Shown here: positions 11,556-22,565 of the stretch, piece after piece
How positions within the stretch are numbered: position 1 is the stretch's first letter
Layout of the letters: every line of letters begins with the position of its first letter
Source: Celoporthe dispersa
Taxonomy: Eukaryota; Ascomycota; Sordariomycetes; Diaporthales; Cryphonectriaceae
Direction of reading: 5' to 3'
Length of the DNA stretch: 64,000 nucleotides
Assembly: GCA_016584495.1 (NCBI GenBank)
Contig: WAID01000004.1
Span: 1,364,001-1,428,000, forward strand
Translations under genes and position numbers: made by a program
The notes under the pieces: model-generated
What the model was told of the DNA's origin: nothing
The model's input: the letters and a program-made list of their open reading frames with translations, nothing else
Database searches by the model: none

Positions 11556-11973
11556 CTAATATCCTGGCGGCGGACCACCCGGTCCTCCAGGACCACCGGG
11601 ACCGCCAGGACCGCCAGGCCACCACCGCCCCAACCACCAGGACCCCCGGGCCCTCCAGGCCCTCCAGGCCCGCCGAAGCCACCTCCCTCAGGTGGCCTGT
11701 CGTCGTCACTACAGCCAAAGTTACAGCACAGGCAGCAGCAGTCACACTCCTCGCCGTCGCCGCCACGGATGCTCATCATCATGGGAGCCTCGCCAGTCTG
11801 TTTTTTTTGTGCAAAGGAAATTCCCGTCAGTCACAGAGTCAGAAAAAGGAGTCCCCCAAAAAGGGCCCTCTCTGCCAAGTAGGGTTTTCGCTTACAGGTT
11901 GTCTGTTGACGATGGGCCCGGACGCTGGGGCCTCCATGGGCTGTTGTTGTTGAGGTGGGGCGGCTTCAGGCAT
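11556..11973 (-). CDS. Small Cys-rich protein with (GGP)n tail ending PPPGY (one apparent 1-nt frameshift)
   Basis: I do not recognise the family. Exon 1 (11896..11973) encodes a Pro/Gln-rich start; a 98-bp intron follows; exon 2 (11556..11797) encodes an acidic, very Cys-rich patch (CDCCCLCCNFGCS) and then Gly/Pro repeats. Read straight through, the frame leaves the repeat at the GGCC at 11617-11620. With one more C on the coding strand, the GGP repeat continues unbroken for six more units and ends PGGPPPGY-stop at 11556, giving 106-107 residues. Continuation of the repeat periodicity is the evidence for the shift. The clustered cysteines could be palmitoylated or bind metal, and the PPGY end matches the PPxY ligand of WW domains; both are inferences. 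It has no signal peptide or membrane segment. Confidence 0.6.
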
Positions 11974-13157
11974 CTTGTCTCTTGGTCGACCGAAGCAACA
12001 ACGTCGGTGGGAGCGAAAGTGAATAATGTAAGCTGAATGTGATGGTATAGACCACGGAAGAAATTGGCTCTCCAGAGAGGGAGAGGGGGGAGAGAGAAAG
12101 AGAACGATGGCCCTCCAAGCAACCCCTTTATATCGCCCCTTCGCCGGAGCCAGAGCATCGTCGACGAAGGTGGCTCGGCAGGGGCCCACGCGTACAAATA
12201 TCAGCTGTGTGGAGTCTGCGGGACCCCTGATTTTGATATTATGGAGCACACACATTCTGTGTAAAGGGTTCAAGGAGAGAGAGAGAGACTGCGGCTCGAC
12301 TTGATTCGTAGTAGTAGCCATTTTTATCGTAGTGGATATCTCATGGTCAAGGCGTGAACCCGTCATCATGATGATGAATCGGGTTGGTAGCGGTGCGGAG
12401 AAAGAGAAAGAGAGGGGGAGGGAGGGAGGGAGGGAGAGAGAGAGACCAGTTGTCCCAGCGTATATGCTATCCTTTACAAGCATGCAGCTGTTTGGGAACC
12501 GACATGTTCTTCCTTCTTCTTCTTCTTCTTCTTATCCTCTCTTCATCATCATCAAGTCTCGTGATGGCTTCGTTCGGTTCGCTTGGTTGCTTGGCTGCCT
12601 CACGCTCTTCTTCCCAGCCCAGAGAAATGGGCCACCCGAGATTGGGCTGGGGCGCAACAGAGTCTTGGCTCATGCGACCCCGTCCGCAGCGTCACCCGAT
12701 GACTATTTTACTGCTACGTATGAACTACAGCAGCAACATCGCTGCATAGTATTATTACAAGGTCAGACGAGGGACGGCATAGCTCCGAAAAAGGCCGAGG
12801 TCTCCGTAGCAGTATTAGCACCAGAATAACAATAAGAAAAAATAAAAGATAAAAAAAGCATAAACCTGGGAGGAGTTCGAAGGATGGGGAATCTTGTTCT
12901 TGGTGGCTGCATCTCCAATCTTTGCCATCGCCTGCTGCTTCTGCTGTGGTACGCAAGTGAATTAGATTTCTCCCCAGCCAGGTCCTCCCCAGCCAGGTCC
13001 TCCCTGGCTTCTCCCGTCGGCACTTGGACTGGATGTGATCCACCTTCTCGGCCCACCACAGCAGGCCAAGACCCTTGGCTCGCCTTGTTTAGACATTGGA
13101 AAATCCGCAGGCGCTGCTATACACTTTGTTATTTATACAGACGCTCATACTGAGATG
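11974..13157. other. Intergenic with simple repeats
   Basis: This contains the promoter and leader of the small Cys-rich gene, a GA/GGGA-rich tract at about 12400-12446, a CTT run at about 12507-12535 and a short direct repeat (ccagccaggtcctcc, twice) at about 12975-13005. The open frames covering the tracts are low-complexity translations and I credit none as genes. Confidence 0.5.
12400..12446. repeat. GA/GGGA purine tract
   Basis: A purine-only stretch made of gagaaa, ggga and gaga units, about 47 bp. It is a simple sequence repeat in intergenic DNA. Confidence 0.8.
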
Positions 13158-14960
13158 CTAGTGGTAGGTCCCATCGCCTCGGATGTGCGTCATGGCTTCA
13201 GAGATCTCCTCCTCGTCAGGTCTGTTGACGATCATGAGGTATAGGACGTCCTGGCGAGAGAGACACGTTAGCCCACGCTCATGTGGTATGCAGCAGCAAC
13301 GACGGAAGAAGAACTTGACTTACGCTCTGCAGCAGCTTCTTGACGCCTCCGACCAGTCCACCGCCGCCTCCGATCAGGTCCTGACTTCCCGTGGTGCGCC
13401 GCCTGGTCACCAGCTGCCTGTCATACCTCGCATCCGCTTCATACTCTCCTTCGTCGTATGCATCGCCTCGGCCAGCAGCAATCTGGCCCCCATACGGCGC
13501 ATGAGGTGCCGGTAGTCCAAGCCGCCCACGAGGCCCGGGCCCGAGCGACCCGAGCCCGCCCCGCAGGGCTCGAGCCTGCAGCGCCCCCGCCGTCCTGTCC
13601 AGGATCGACCCACGGTCGAACCCGCGTCGTGCGAGCCCCCTGACCTCCAGGACCACGGCGCGCTTGGCCTGCGTGGAGGCGCGCTTGATGCCGCTGCGCT
13701 CGACCAGGCCGGGCTGGCTCGTGAGCTTCCCGCCCGTGACAAAAGCGAGCAGGTCGCCGCTGCTGGCCGGGTGCGTGGGGTCGGCATACCGCGAGCGGAA
13801 CTCGGGCTTGGGCTGGGCGTTGGCCATCCTGCTGTCCGGGTTGTCGCCCGCCCACTTGGCCACGGCACGGCGGTCCATGTAGTCCTGGAGAAAGATGCCG
13901 CCGCGCTTGATGGCGTTCTGCTTCTTGGCCTCGGCGTCTGGGTCCGCGGACCGCGACGCGGCGAGCTCGTCCAGGGCAGGGAAGATCAGGGGGGCCGTCT
14001 CGGGGAACTCGAAGCTGCTGGCGCCCGAGGACGCCTGCATGCGGTGCCTGAGCTTGCCCAGGGTGCTGCCCTGCTGTGCCTCCGATGCGCTGGCGGCCCT
14101 CGAGATCTTGGAGCCGAGGTTGAAGTCGACGTCGGTCATCATGGACGGGTCGCTGGGCTTCCAGGTCATGAGGATGGCGACCAGCCCCCGCGGCCGGAAG
14201 AAGTCCTCGTTCACCCTGTCCAGGAACGAGTTCGTCTTGGACCGGCTGTGCGCCGAGGCCGCGGCGTCTGCGACGATCTTGCATGCGATGGACACGGCAA
14301 CGGTGACGGGCTCGGGCACGTGCATCGCCGCGAACGAGGCCAGGTTGATAGTCTGGATCCACGGGCTGGGCTCCACCGCCTTGTTCAGCTTGTCGACAAA
14401 GTCCAGAAACGTCGACTGGTCGATCCCCACGTCCTCCAGGATCGGCGCGTAGGCACGCACGAACCCCCTCGTCCGCGCCTTGGGCCGCCGCTGGGTGAGG
14501 ATCACGGGCAGGTCGAGGCGCCGCGCGGCTGGCTCGGCAGAGGGCGACGGCGGGGGTGCTCGCCGATGAAGCTGGCGGCGAGCGCTGGCTCGTCCACTGG
14601 GCTCCCCTGCGGTGATGCCAAACGGCTGGCCAGCCTGGTCGAACTCTCCGTATGGCGGAGGGCCTCGCCGGTGAGCTCGGCCTGCGTGTCGTCGAGCTGC
14701 CACGCCGCCTCGTCCAGAGCCCGTGGGGACTGCACCTCGCCCTCGTCGTCCTCGCCGTCCTCATCCCGGACGATCAGGTCGCGCTGTGCTGGTGACCCTC
14801 CATCGTCTGCTGCCGCCCTCTCGCCCTCGAGCTTCTTCTGTCGCTTTTTCTCCTTGTGGTGCTGAATGGTCTCGGAGGCCAGCCCGACCCCGACCGCCAG
14901 TCCCTGGACCAGCTTGCCGATCGCGCCGTAGTCCTTCTGCTCCGGGTCGCGTAGGGCCAT
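13158..14960 (-). CDS. Uncharacterised fungal-specific protein (one apparent 1-nt frameshift)
   Basis: About 576 residues from exon 1 (13324..14960) and exon 2 (13158..13250), joined across a 73-bp intron. I recall this as a large family of unknown function in Pezizomycotina. An N-terminal segment (GKLVQGLAVGVGLASETIQH) leads into a charged linker, then FIGEHPPP, the conserved core LPVILTQRRPKARTRGF, FVRAYAPILEDVGIDQSTFL, and FFRPRGLVAILMTW. The C-terminal exon encodes DVLYLMIVNRPDEEE, which is part of the conserved end and would be missed without the intron. The frame breaks in the run at 14552-14556 (G5 on +); one additional base restores FIGEHPPP into the core. A Gly/Arg-rich repeat lies at about residues 480-530. 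Hydrophobic, Gly-rich patches suggest membrane association, but no confident transmembrane helix is seen. Confidence 0.78.
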
Positions 14961-15959
14961 ATCTCTGGATCAAAGGAAGTCTAGTGCAAGGAAGAGTTGA
15001 AGGAGAGAACACAGGTGACAGTATTCGTGCCACAGCCTAATAATGGTGATGTGTGGGTTGAGCAAGGGAGCAACAACACTGCTCGAGTCCCCAGGATGGG
15101 GAGCCCTGCCCTCTTTTTAAATGCCATGTCTCTCTCGACAGGTCACTCCTACGACACTACAATGCCGTGGGTGGTTTTTTTTCTGGTCATTTTTTTTTGG
15201 GCGACCCTTCCTGTCAGCTCAGCCTTGCGAGCCAACCGAGAACGATGTGGGTTCCCTCTACAAAGGAAGGATTGCTGCATGACCTTCTGCTCATTCGTCA
15301 GCGCGGGTGTGTCGGGACGCCAATCGAAGGATGGCGCGAGGCTGCAGGTCGCTGCATACATCCAAATTCGTACAAGGCAAGAATTACGACACCAGGTGAG
15401 AAAGAAGAGTGAAACGTGGGGCCCTGCCCTGGCACGGCTTACGAGTCATGCCTGTCAGGCCCTCCCTCTCAGCACCCGTACCAAAGCACGTACTATACGT
15501 ACTTGTCCTACCAACCACTGCACAGGTACTATGGTAGGTGATATGCATTGTAATCTATAGCATACGCCAGCGCCTCTCAGCACTGCCCTGGGGCGGGTCG
15601 CATACGTTAACTTAGCGCGCTGCCGTTCTCGTTATCGCTCGCATTTGTCTGCCGAACATCCGACCGCTTTTAAAGCTGCACAGGGTATTTGAGCCTGCTT
15701 ACAACCACAGCCAGTCTAGGGAGAGAGAAGAAGAAAAAAAGAGAAAGAACAAAAAGACAACAGACATGTGTACGTAGGCTCAGTGAGATTGGTGTTTGTG
15801 AGTCACGATGTCTTGTTTGCTCTCTGCGTGTCACAAGTTAAAACGCTTCATTGGGTATTCAAGAATGTCGCTACAGCAGCCGTTAGGAATACAAGGGCGC
15901 AACCAGAGCTCCATGCCCATCGCCCTGGCCCCCGCCCCCGCCCCGCCCTCCTCCTTCTC
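14961..15959. other. Intergenic
   Basis: This is the promoter of the 13158-14960 gene and the 3' flank of the GH125 gene. An A-rich purine stretch lies at about 15721-15755. I see no gene. Confidence 0.5.
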
Positions 15960-17766
15960 CTATAACTCATATGGCGGCGTCTGGTCTTTGAATATCAGAT
16001 GCGGTTTCCGCTTGGCAAGGTCCAAGATGGTCTCGGCGAAAACTCCATTTGCCCAGGCAAACCAGCTCCCTAAAAAGCAGCGGCGGGATCAGTTGCCGGC
16101 ATCTTGCTCGATATTCCCAGGTTGGGGGACATCATCACTCACTGGTATAGGAAGTCCGGGTGTTGACATCAATGCTCTCGTGTATCAGGCCAAGTTTGGC
16201 GGACTTGAGGACAAAGTCAAGGCAGCCCGCGATCTCATCGTCGTCCTCGCTTGTCTGTGCTTGGATGAGCAGGCTCATTGGCCACGCGTTCGAAAGACCA
16301 ATGTGCGGACCTGTGTGTTCTGGTCAGCACTTCCGTCGCGCGTGGGGGGGCGGCACTAAAAAGATGTGTGTGTGTCTCTCTCTCTCTCCAGTCTTACCGC
16401 CGATGCCTTGAAACTCCCTTCCCACCAGATAGTACGGATTTGATGTCCTGCTCAGCAACATCTTGCGTGTATTTTGGTACACCTCATCGTCCGGCGGTAC
16501 AAAGCCCATAAGCGGTAGGGCTAGCAGACTCGGGTAGTTGGCATCGTCCATCAGGATGGACGATCCATACCCGTCTACCTCGTACGCAAAGACCCGCCCG
16601 AACTTGGCGTGCTGAACCACGCCGTGCTCCCAGATCCCGTCTGTGATCGTCTTGCTCCACTGCTCAAGCTTCTGTGCCCGGTCGTCCTGGCTGGAGGCCC
16701 TGAGGGCAGCAGCCGCCCTCTTGAGCTCGACCGCCATCATGGCGTTCGCCGGGATGAAGAAACCCAGTATGGTCGCATCGTCACTGGGCCTGAAGGCGCT
16801 GCGGACGAGGCCCGTGCCGTTGTTCAGCGGGTTCCCAACCCCGTCTAGGTTCAGCGTCTCGGTCCCCGTCCATGCCTGGCGCTTGAAGGTGTAATGGTTC
16901 CTGTGGAACTGTCCGGTCTCGGGGTTGAAGGTAGACATGCTCTGCTGCTCCAGAACCTTCAGCAGCGTGTCCAGGGCCATAAGCCAGCGCGAGGTGACAA
17001 AGTCGAGGGACCCGGTCGCTTCGTGGAAGTCGTTGGACAGGGTCAGGAAATGGCCAAGAGAGTCGAGCTCGTACTTGCACTCGAAGACAACAGCCGGCTC
17101 ATAAGCCGGATGGACGATGTCGTCCTGCCCGTTGAACGAGACCCTGAGCCCGGAGATGGGGGGCGGCTGGAAGGCATTGCAGTAGGGCGATTGGATCACG
17201 TACTCGGACTGGGTATTGACGGCGCCGAGTATCAGGTCGAAGATTGCCTTGTCCTTCTTCGCAAGCGGCATGTAGGGCGATAGCTGGTTGCAGCTATCCC
17301 GCAGCCATTCTGCTGTGATGTCTCCCGTCACAATAAAGGACTGCGGCCCCTCCCATGCGCCGTTTTCCAGCACGCTCTGCCCGGAGCTCTTCTTCTTGAA
17401 CTTCTTGGTCCCATCGGTATGGAATTTGACCGTTGTGTCTGTCGTCGAGGGAAAGGCGTTCTCGAAGAGCCGTGCGAGGTCGGGGTCTTTCATGCGCGAG
17501 GTAACATCGCGGATGACCTGTTCGACCGCGTCCGAGTGGAACGTTCGACACTTTGGATGGGGTCGCTGGAAGGGTAGTGCCAGCGGTCCCTCGCTGTTGG
17601 GCCCATGTGGGTGTTTAGAGTACTTGGAGTAGTCGGGGCACACCGCGGCCCAGTCTATACTGTTGTCTTCGGTCACCGGCTTCTCTTGTATGCTCCCGAG
17701 CTGGCCTGTGCACACACCAGGGCGCAGCCAAAGAAGGGAGCTCAGCACTATATATCGCCAGCCCAT
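15960..17766 (-). CDS. Secreted GH125 exo-alpha-1,6-mannosidase
   Basis: Predicted to release non-reducing terminal alpha-1,6-linked mannose from mannans or N-glycans. Exons 16398..17766, 16143..16310 and 15960..16069 give 548 residues. The start at 17766 was chosen because it begins a clean signal peptide (MGWRYIVLSSLLWLRPGVCTG); a longer in-frame start upstream would bury it. Family segments include VTGDITAEWLRDSCNQLSPY, FKRQAWTGTETLN, RPSDDATILGFFIPANAM, the SSILMDDANYPSLLALPL block and, across the last two introns, GLSNAWPMSLLIQAQT and RSWFAWANGVFAETIL. Introns 1 and 2 fall inside conserved blocks and the reconstructed junctions read smoothly. Location is secretory pathway or extracellular. 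I cannot place the catalytic acid and base with certainty. Confidence 0.92.
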
Positions 17767-18453
17767 ATCGAAAGGAGTGTGTATAATCCGCAGCCGAGAA
17801 AGACGGAGGGCGACAGGCGCTGTGGCCGTCGCGACAGGGAGCAAATGTAAGCAGCGGGGCGCAAACCTGCCCTTCCTATAGACAGCAAGGAGAGTGGCTC
17901 CCTTGGTCCTCCGCTCCTGTCATCAGTCGTCAAGGGTGGTGATCCGTGACTACTTCATTGTAGCGGAATGTAAACAAGGGAGGGAGATCGTGGAAATGGC
18001 GTGGGTGTAGTTGAGGGAGACAAGAGTTCATATGTGCTGAGAAGGCGTGGAGTTGGAGATTGCACAGCTCCCGTGTCCACGTACCCCAGATTCCCGGAGG
18101 CACTCAAGCCGCGGACCCTTATCCTACAGGGGGAAAACGTACCCCGCGTTACCTGCAGGGATCTCCAACAGGGGGCCCCTATGAAGGCTAGAGGCCCCTG
18201 AATCGGCGCTGGATACAAGGCGCCGCAGCGCCAATGCAACAAGGATAGGTCCCTACAGTATTTCCCATGCCCGCGCTTCACTGGGCATTGCAGCGACCTG
18301 GATTTTTGGCTGGTAGGTATCGTGCAGACAATTTCAATTTCAATTGAGAGAGTTCTAGCCTAATTAATACATATCGAACCCCAATGTATGTGGCTTGGCG
18401 ACCTTGTTCATCTCATCGACGCCGTAGCGTGGCGTCTGGATGTCATGTAGCTC
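17767..18453. other. Intergenic between GH125 gene and CDC27
   Basis: About 690 bp holding the GH125 promoter and the CDC27 3' UTR. No gene or repeat stands out. Confidence 0.5.
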
Positions 18454-20016
18454 TTATTTTTTGCCGAAGAAAGACATGATGTTGCCCTGGCCCTTTGGCG
18501 CCGCCTTCTTTGCCTTTGCGGGTTGTGCCGCGGTCTCGACCTTCTTCTTGGCAGGCGCCGCTGGCTCATCCTCCGAGAACGACTCCCAGCCGGGCTCCTG
18601 TACGGTGACTGACATGTGTTAGTAGCCGAAGTCCTAGCTGTATGTGACTGAACTTACCTAGATAGCCCTGATCGTCCTTGATGGTCGTCTTCTTCATCGC
18701 GCGCCTCCTTCCGCGGCGTCTCCCGTTTTCAGTGCTTGAGACGACTTCAGCCGGCTCCTCGTCTGCCTGGTCTTTAGGCTCTGGCGCTGCTGGCTCTTCT
18801 TCCGGCTCCTCCATGGGAGTGTCCTCCTTCTCTGGTTCTTCATCCTCACTACTCTCCTCCATCATCCGCTTCAGCTCTTCCTGACGATCCTTCCTGCTCT
18901 TTCGCCCCGCGTCGCTCTCCTTCTTTGGCTCGGGCATGGTCATGGAATCGTCCTCACCATCGTCTGAGAGCGTCGGCATGCTTGAGTCATCAGCTGCCGT
19001 GGACTCTGCTGCCTGAGAATTTCCTGCCTTCTTTGGCTTCGATGCAGCTTTGGCAAATGACTGCATGATACCACCGGATGCACCGCGCTTCGGCGCAGGC
19101 TTTTTGGCTCCTGATGGTACCGGAGTTGACTCTTCGGCTGGTGAGAGCTTCTGTTCTTCCACTGGCTCCTCCTTGACGGATACGGCAGGGGCGGACTTCG
19201 CCGGCGCGGGCCTTGTCGAGACGGGCTTGGAGACAGGCGCGGCTGCCACCCGGGCGGCTCCACGGCGCTCCCTCCGTCGGACATGAGGATTGCGAATGGG
19301 TGCAGTGGTCTTCGGCCGATCGGCAGAGGCGCCTTCGATTCCCACATCAGGAACTGGCTTGGAACTGTCTGAGAGGATCTGCATGTCCTAAAGCCCTAGT
19401 CAGCGACTACAATGCTTAGGCAAGGGCACGACACGAACCTTAATCTGATGTGCACTTAGGCTGTAGACATGAACAGACACGACGTTCTCGTACTGCGATA
19501 GGACCTCTGAAATAAATCAGCTCAAGGGATCTGAGCCCCAGATGGGATAAAGCATGGCGTACCTTTGAGACTCTCTTCCGCGACGAGAGACAAGGTCACC
19601 ACAGGCACTTCTTCGGTAACTGGGACGGGCTCTGGAGGAGAGCTGGTCATCTCCACATCCCCGTCGCGTTGCGAATGGCCATTGGTATGAAGTGGCTTCT
19701 TCGTGCCATAGATCATGTAGGTTGCATGCACTGCCCCTGAGCATTTTCCGTTTTGCCAGCTATGGAAGTCGTAGAGCATTCTGTAGTCGAGTGAGCAGCA
19801 GTTCCAATGCATCCACTCCACACATGAACTCACTGTTTGGCGACATTAACGTTGACTTCCACCGCCCGACTCAAAGTTCGATAGGTGATCTAAGAAGAAA
19901 AAGAAGAAAAAAAGTCAGGACGAACAAGTCGAGGATGAGAATTGCCCGAGGGTCCTCCTCACAATCTTGCCCTCTGAGATGACCTGCTCAGCGAGGTACC
20001 TCCTGTAATCCTCCAT
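18454..20016 (-). CDS. CDC27: DNA polymerase delta third subunit (Cdc27/Pol32/POLD3 type)
   Basis: Non-catalytic subunit linking polymerase delta to PCNA during replication and translesion repair. Six exons (19963..20016, 19834..19889, 19563..19780, 19439..19506, 18658..19387, 18454..18608) join to 426 residues. The winged-helix N-terminal domain carries EQVISEGKI and ITYRTLSRAVEVNVNVAKQ. A long disordered, Lys/Glu-rich middle contains the recurrent GGIMQSFAK motif. The protein ends in a consensus PCNA-interacting box, QGNIMSFF at about 416-423 (Q, then I at +3 and FF at +6/+7). All introns are GT..AG and the frame is unbroken. It diverges from RAD18 across a 463-bp shared promoter with ACGCG boxes. 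The symbol follows S. pombe usage. Confidence 0.93.
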
Positions 20017-20183
20017 CTTGAAAGTTGAGATCGACTCTAGGCTTCACCAATGTTCACTGAACTTCGAAAGCACACGCAAAAGGACTTGAGTGAGCAAGGG
20101 GAAATGCATGTGAAAAGTGGAAGCTGGAGGAAAGAGAGTAGTGCTATTTAGTGTCGTAGGTACAACAAGCCTACCGCTTGGAA

Positions 20184-20261
20184 ACGCGAGGTGGGGCCGA
20201 TTCTTAAAGTAATCCGCGCTGAAAACGCGCCTTCCCCGAAAATTAAGTCCTCAATGACGCG
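20184..20261. promoter_or_regulatory. Three ACGCG (MCB-like) boxes in the CDC27-RAD18 shared promoter
   Basis: ACGCG occurs at 20184-20188, 20225-20229 and 20257-20261, all in the same orientation and inside the 463-bp spacer between the divergent start codons. This is the core of the MluI cell-cycle box bound by MBF in yeasts, which drives G1/S expression of replication genes. That MBF acts here is inference. Confidence 0.55.
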
Positions 20262-20479
20262 CCTCGCGCTTTCGTTTTGCCGCCTCCCATCCTCTCACAC
20301 TAACTTCCATGATCTTTGTATAGCGGTCGGCAAGGCCCTTCAGCGTACCGCCGTTCCGCCACCCTCTTCGCACTTGACTCAACAACAGCGCATACTTCCA
20401 CCTGTCACATGGTCCCTTATATCTATCGACTGCTCTTGTTTTGATGTACATAGATAGTCTCGCAATTGGAACGGCGAGG

Positions 20480-21891
20480 ATGGACTCACGGGCTGCGGGC
20501 CCCATCGCAAAGGATAATGCCTACGATGTCTCAGACCCAACAGACTGGCTTGGGACTCCTCTGTCCAGCCTTATGCAGGTCGAGCAATCATTACGATGCC
20601 ACGTCTGCAAGGACTTCTTCAACTCGCCCGTCATCACATCCTGCTCTCACACCTTCTGCTCTCTCTGCATACGGAGGGCTCTCAACACCGACGGGAAATG
20701 CCCACTATGCCGGGCGCCGGACCAGGAATCGAAGCTGAGGGGCAACTGGGCCATCAGGGAGGCTGTTGATGCCTTTGTGAGCTCGAGGGGTGTGATGCTA
20801 GACCTCGCACGCCGACCGCCCGCTGGTGAGGCCTCGACCCCACTGGCGACAACCAAGAGGAAAGCCCGCGAAGGCTCTACCAACGGCGAATCCATGAGTA
20901 AGAGGACTAGGATGTCTACCCGATCGAGCAGTGCGAGGGCAGCGGTCGCCACGGCAGCCATGATGGAACAAGAAGCAAACCCCCCGAGGCAGAAGAGGTA
21001 GAAGAATATATTCCTGGTAAGGCTCCGCACGCTCTGCAGCAAGTGACTCTCGAGACTTGCCTAACAGCAAATATCACAGATGACGGCTTAGTTCCATGTC
21101 CGATCTGTCAGTGGCGGATGAAACCTGAAAGGGTCGACAGACATCTCGACACAGACTGTCCAAAAGAACCACAGCCTCAGCCGAGCCCGTCGAAGCCCAA
21201 GACGTTCGGATTATCGTCAGCACGGTCTTCCGGGACACCCCCAGCCGCAATGTTCGAGCGAATCCCGTCATCCAACTACTCCCTACTAAACGATACGAAG
21301 TTGAGAAAGAAACTTGCAGAGCTCGGTATACCCAACTGGGGCTCCCGGCTACTTATGGAAAAGAGGCATAAAGAATGGGTGATGATCTGGAACGCAAACT
21401 GCGACTCGGCACGGCCCAAGACCAAACGAGAGTTGATTCAAGATCTGGACACATGGGAGCGTACTCAGGGTGGCCATGCCTCAACGATGTCCCTCTCCGC
21501 CAACTTGGGTGCCCAGATCAAGGACAAGGACTTCGACGGTCCAGGCTGGTCCGCTAAGCACAGCAACTCTTTCAACGACCTCATCTCCCAAGCCCGAAAG
21601 TCGCATAAAACTGTCGAAGACAGAACTCGGGATATGACTTCATCATCTGGCGACAAAATCGACTCCGCACAGCAGCCAGTCAACGGCACGAAGCGTGAGC
21701 ATTCTCTAGAGCGTGGGGATGTAGGTGCGGTACATTCTAAGGACGCACCGGTCAGGACCTTGGAAATTATTGATTTATCGTCACCAAGGAAATTCGAGGG
21801 CGACAGAGGAGGAAATGTACCCAATGGTGACAGTTCGACCCCCGGAATGAATACAGTCACCAGTTCCACGCCTGCAGGAACGCCAACATAA
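20480..21891 (+). CDS. RAD18: Postreplication-repair E3 ubiquitin ligase RAD18 (one apparent 1-nt frameshift)
   Basis: Monoubiquitinates PCNA with Rad6 to start DNA-damage tolerance at stalled forks. Exons 20480..21016 and 21080..21891 give about 449 residues once one base is restored. The C3HC4 RING finger uses C40, C43, C55, H57, C60, C63, C74 and C77. Next come a Ser/Arg-rich linker, a UBZ4-type zinc finger (CPICQWRMKPERVDRHLDTDC, split mid-motif) and a SAP domain (LRKKLAELGIPNWGSR). The frame fails in the C6 run at 20980-20985: with seven Cs the text reads NPPEAEEVEEYIP and splices to DDGLVPCPIC, matching the family pattern before the UBZ. Read as is, the frame stops at 21001 with only the RING half. 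It diverges from CDC27 and converges on CHM7. Confidence 0.92.
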
Positions 21892-22565
21892 ATCAGCGTC
21901 GGCTACAACTTTAGAGCTTTAGAACCGGTGTAGTCACCGTAGGTGCTGCCGCTACCATGTTTAGGTTGCTTCAACGGGCGCTGTAGAGGAGCATAAAGCG
22001 ATCTGGCGGTTTGCATTTATCTGCAACTTTTTACAGCGTCATCCACACCATAGTGATCACAATCATGAAAGTCTGTTGACAGCCCTGAATGCATGTGGAT
22101 TGCGCTCTGTACCGCCGTGCCGTGCACCTGCTTATGTTCGTTTTTATGTTCAGACGCCGAACAGTCTGGCAGACATCAGTGCTTTAGTGGCCTTCCTAGG
22201 AAGCTTGGTACATGATCCCAGCAATTCGTCTTTACGAAAAGGTGATACCGCAGTATGGAATTTCACTCGGGGGTGTCGAGGATCAGCTAGAGTAGAGATC
22301 AGGCAAACATGCCCATGGACCCGGCCTTACAACGACCTAGGCGGGGAGGAGACCGTGGTGCGAGATTTCCATGATGATGGGCAAGCCGTCCCGGAGGTCT
22401 TTCACTTGAGCGCTCTCATCAGTGTGATGCAATCATTGTCTATGTCATTGTCTCGTCTGCATGGAGAAATATCCGAATCCAAAGCCAACTGACCATGTAC
22501 ACGCCCTGGATACACAAGTCTTGCTTGAAAGCTTCAGCGGTTCCCATGCCGCACAGCGTCTCAGA
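21892..22565. other. RAD18-CHM7 convergent 3' spacer
   Basis: The 674 bp between two convergent stop codons holds both 3' UTRs. A 138-codon open frame on + (22076..22492) has no family resemblance and is not credited as a gene. Confidence 0.5.

Noticed and set aside
22076..22492. 138-codon open frame on + between RAD18 and CHM7
   Set aside because: No family resemblance and it covers the 3' UTRs of two convergent genes.
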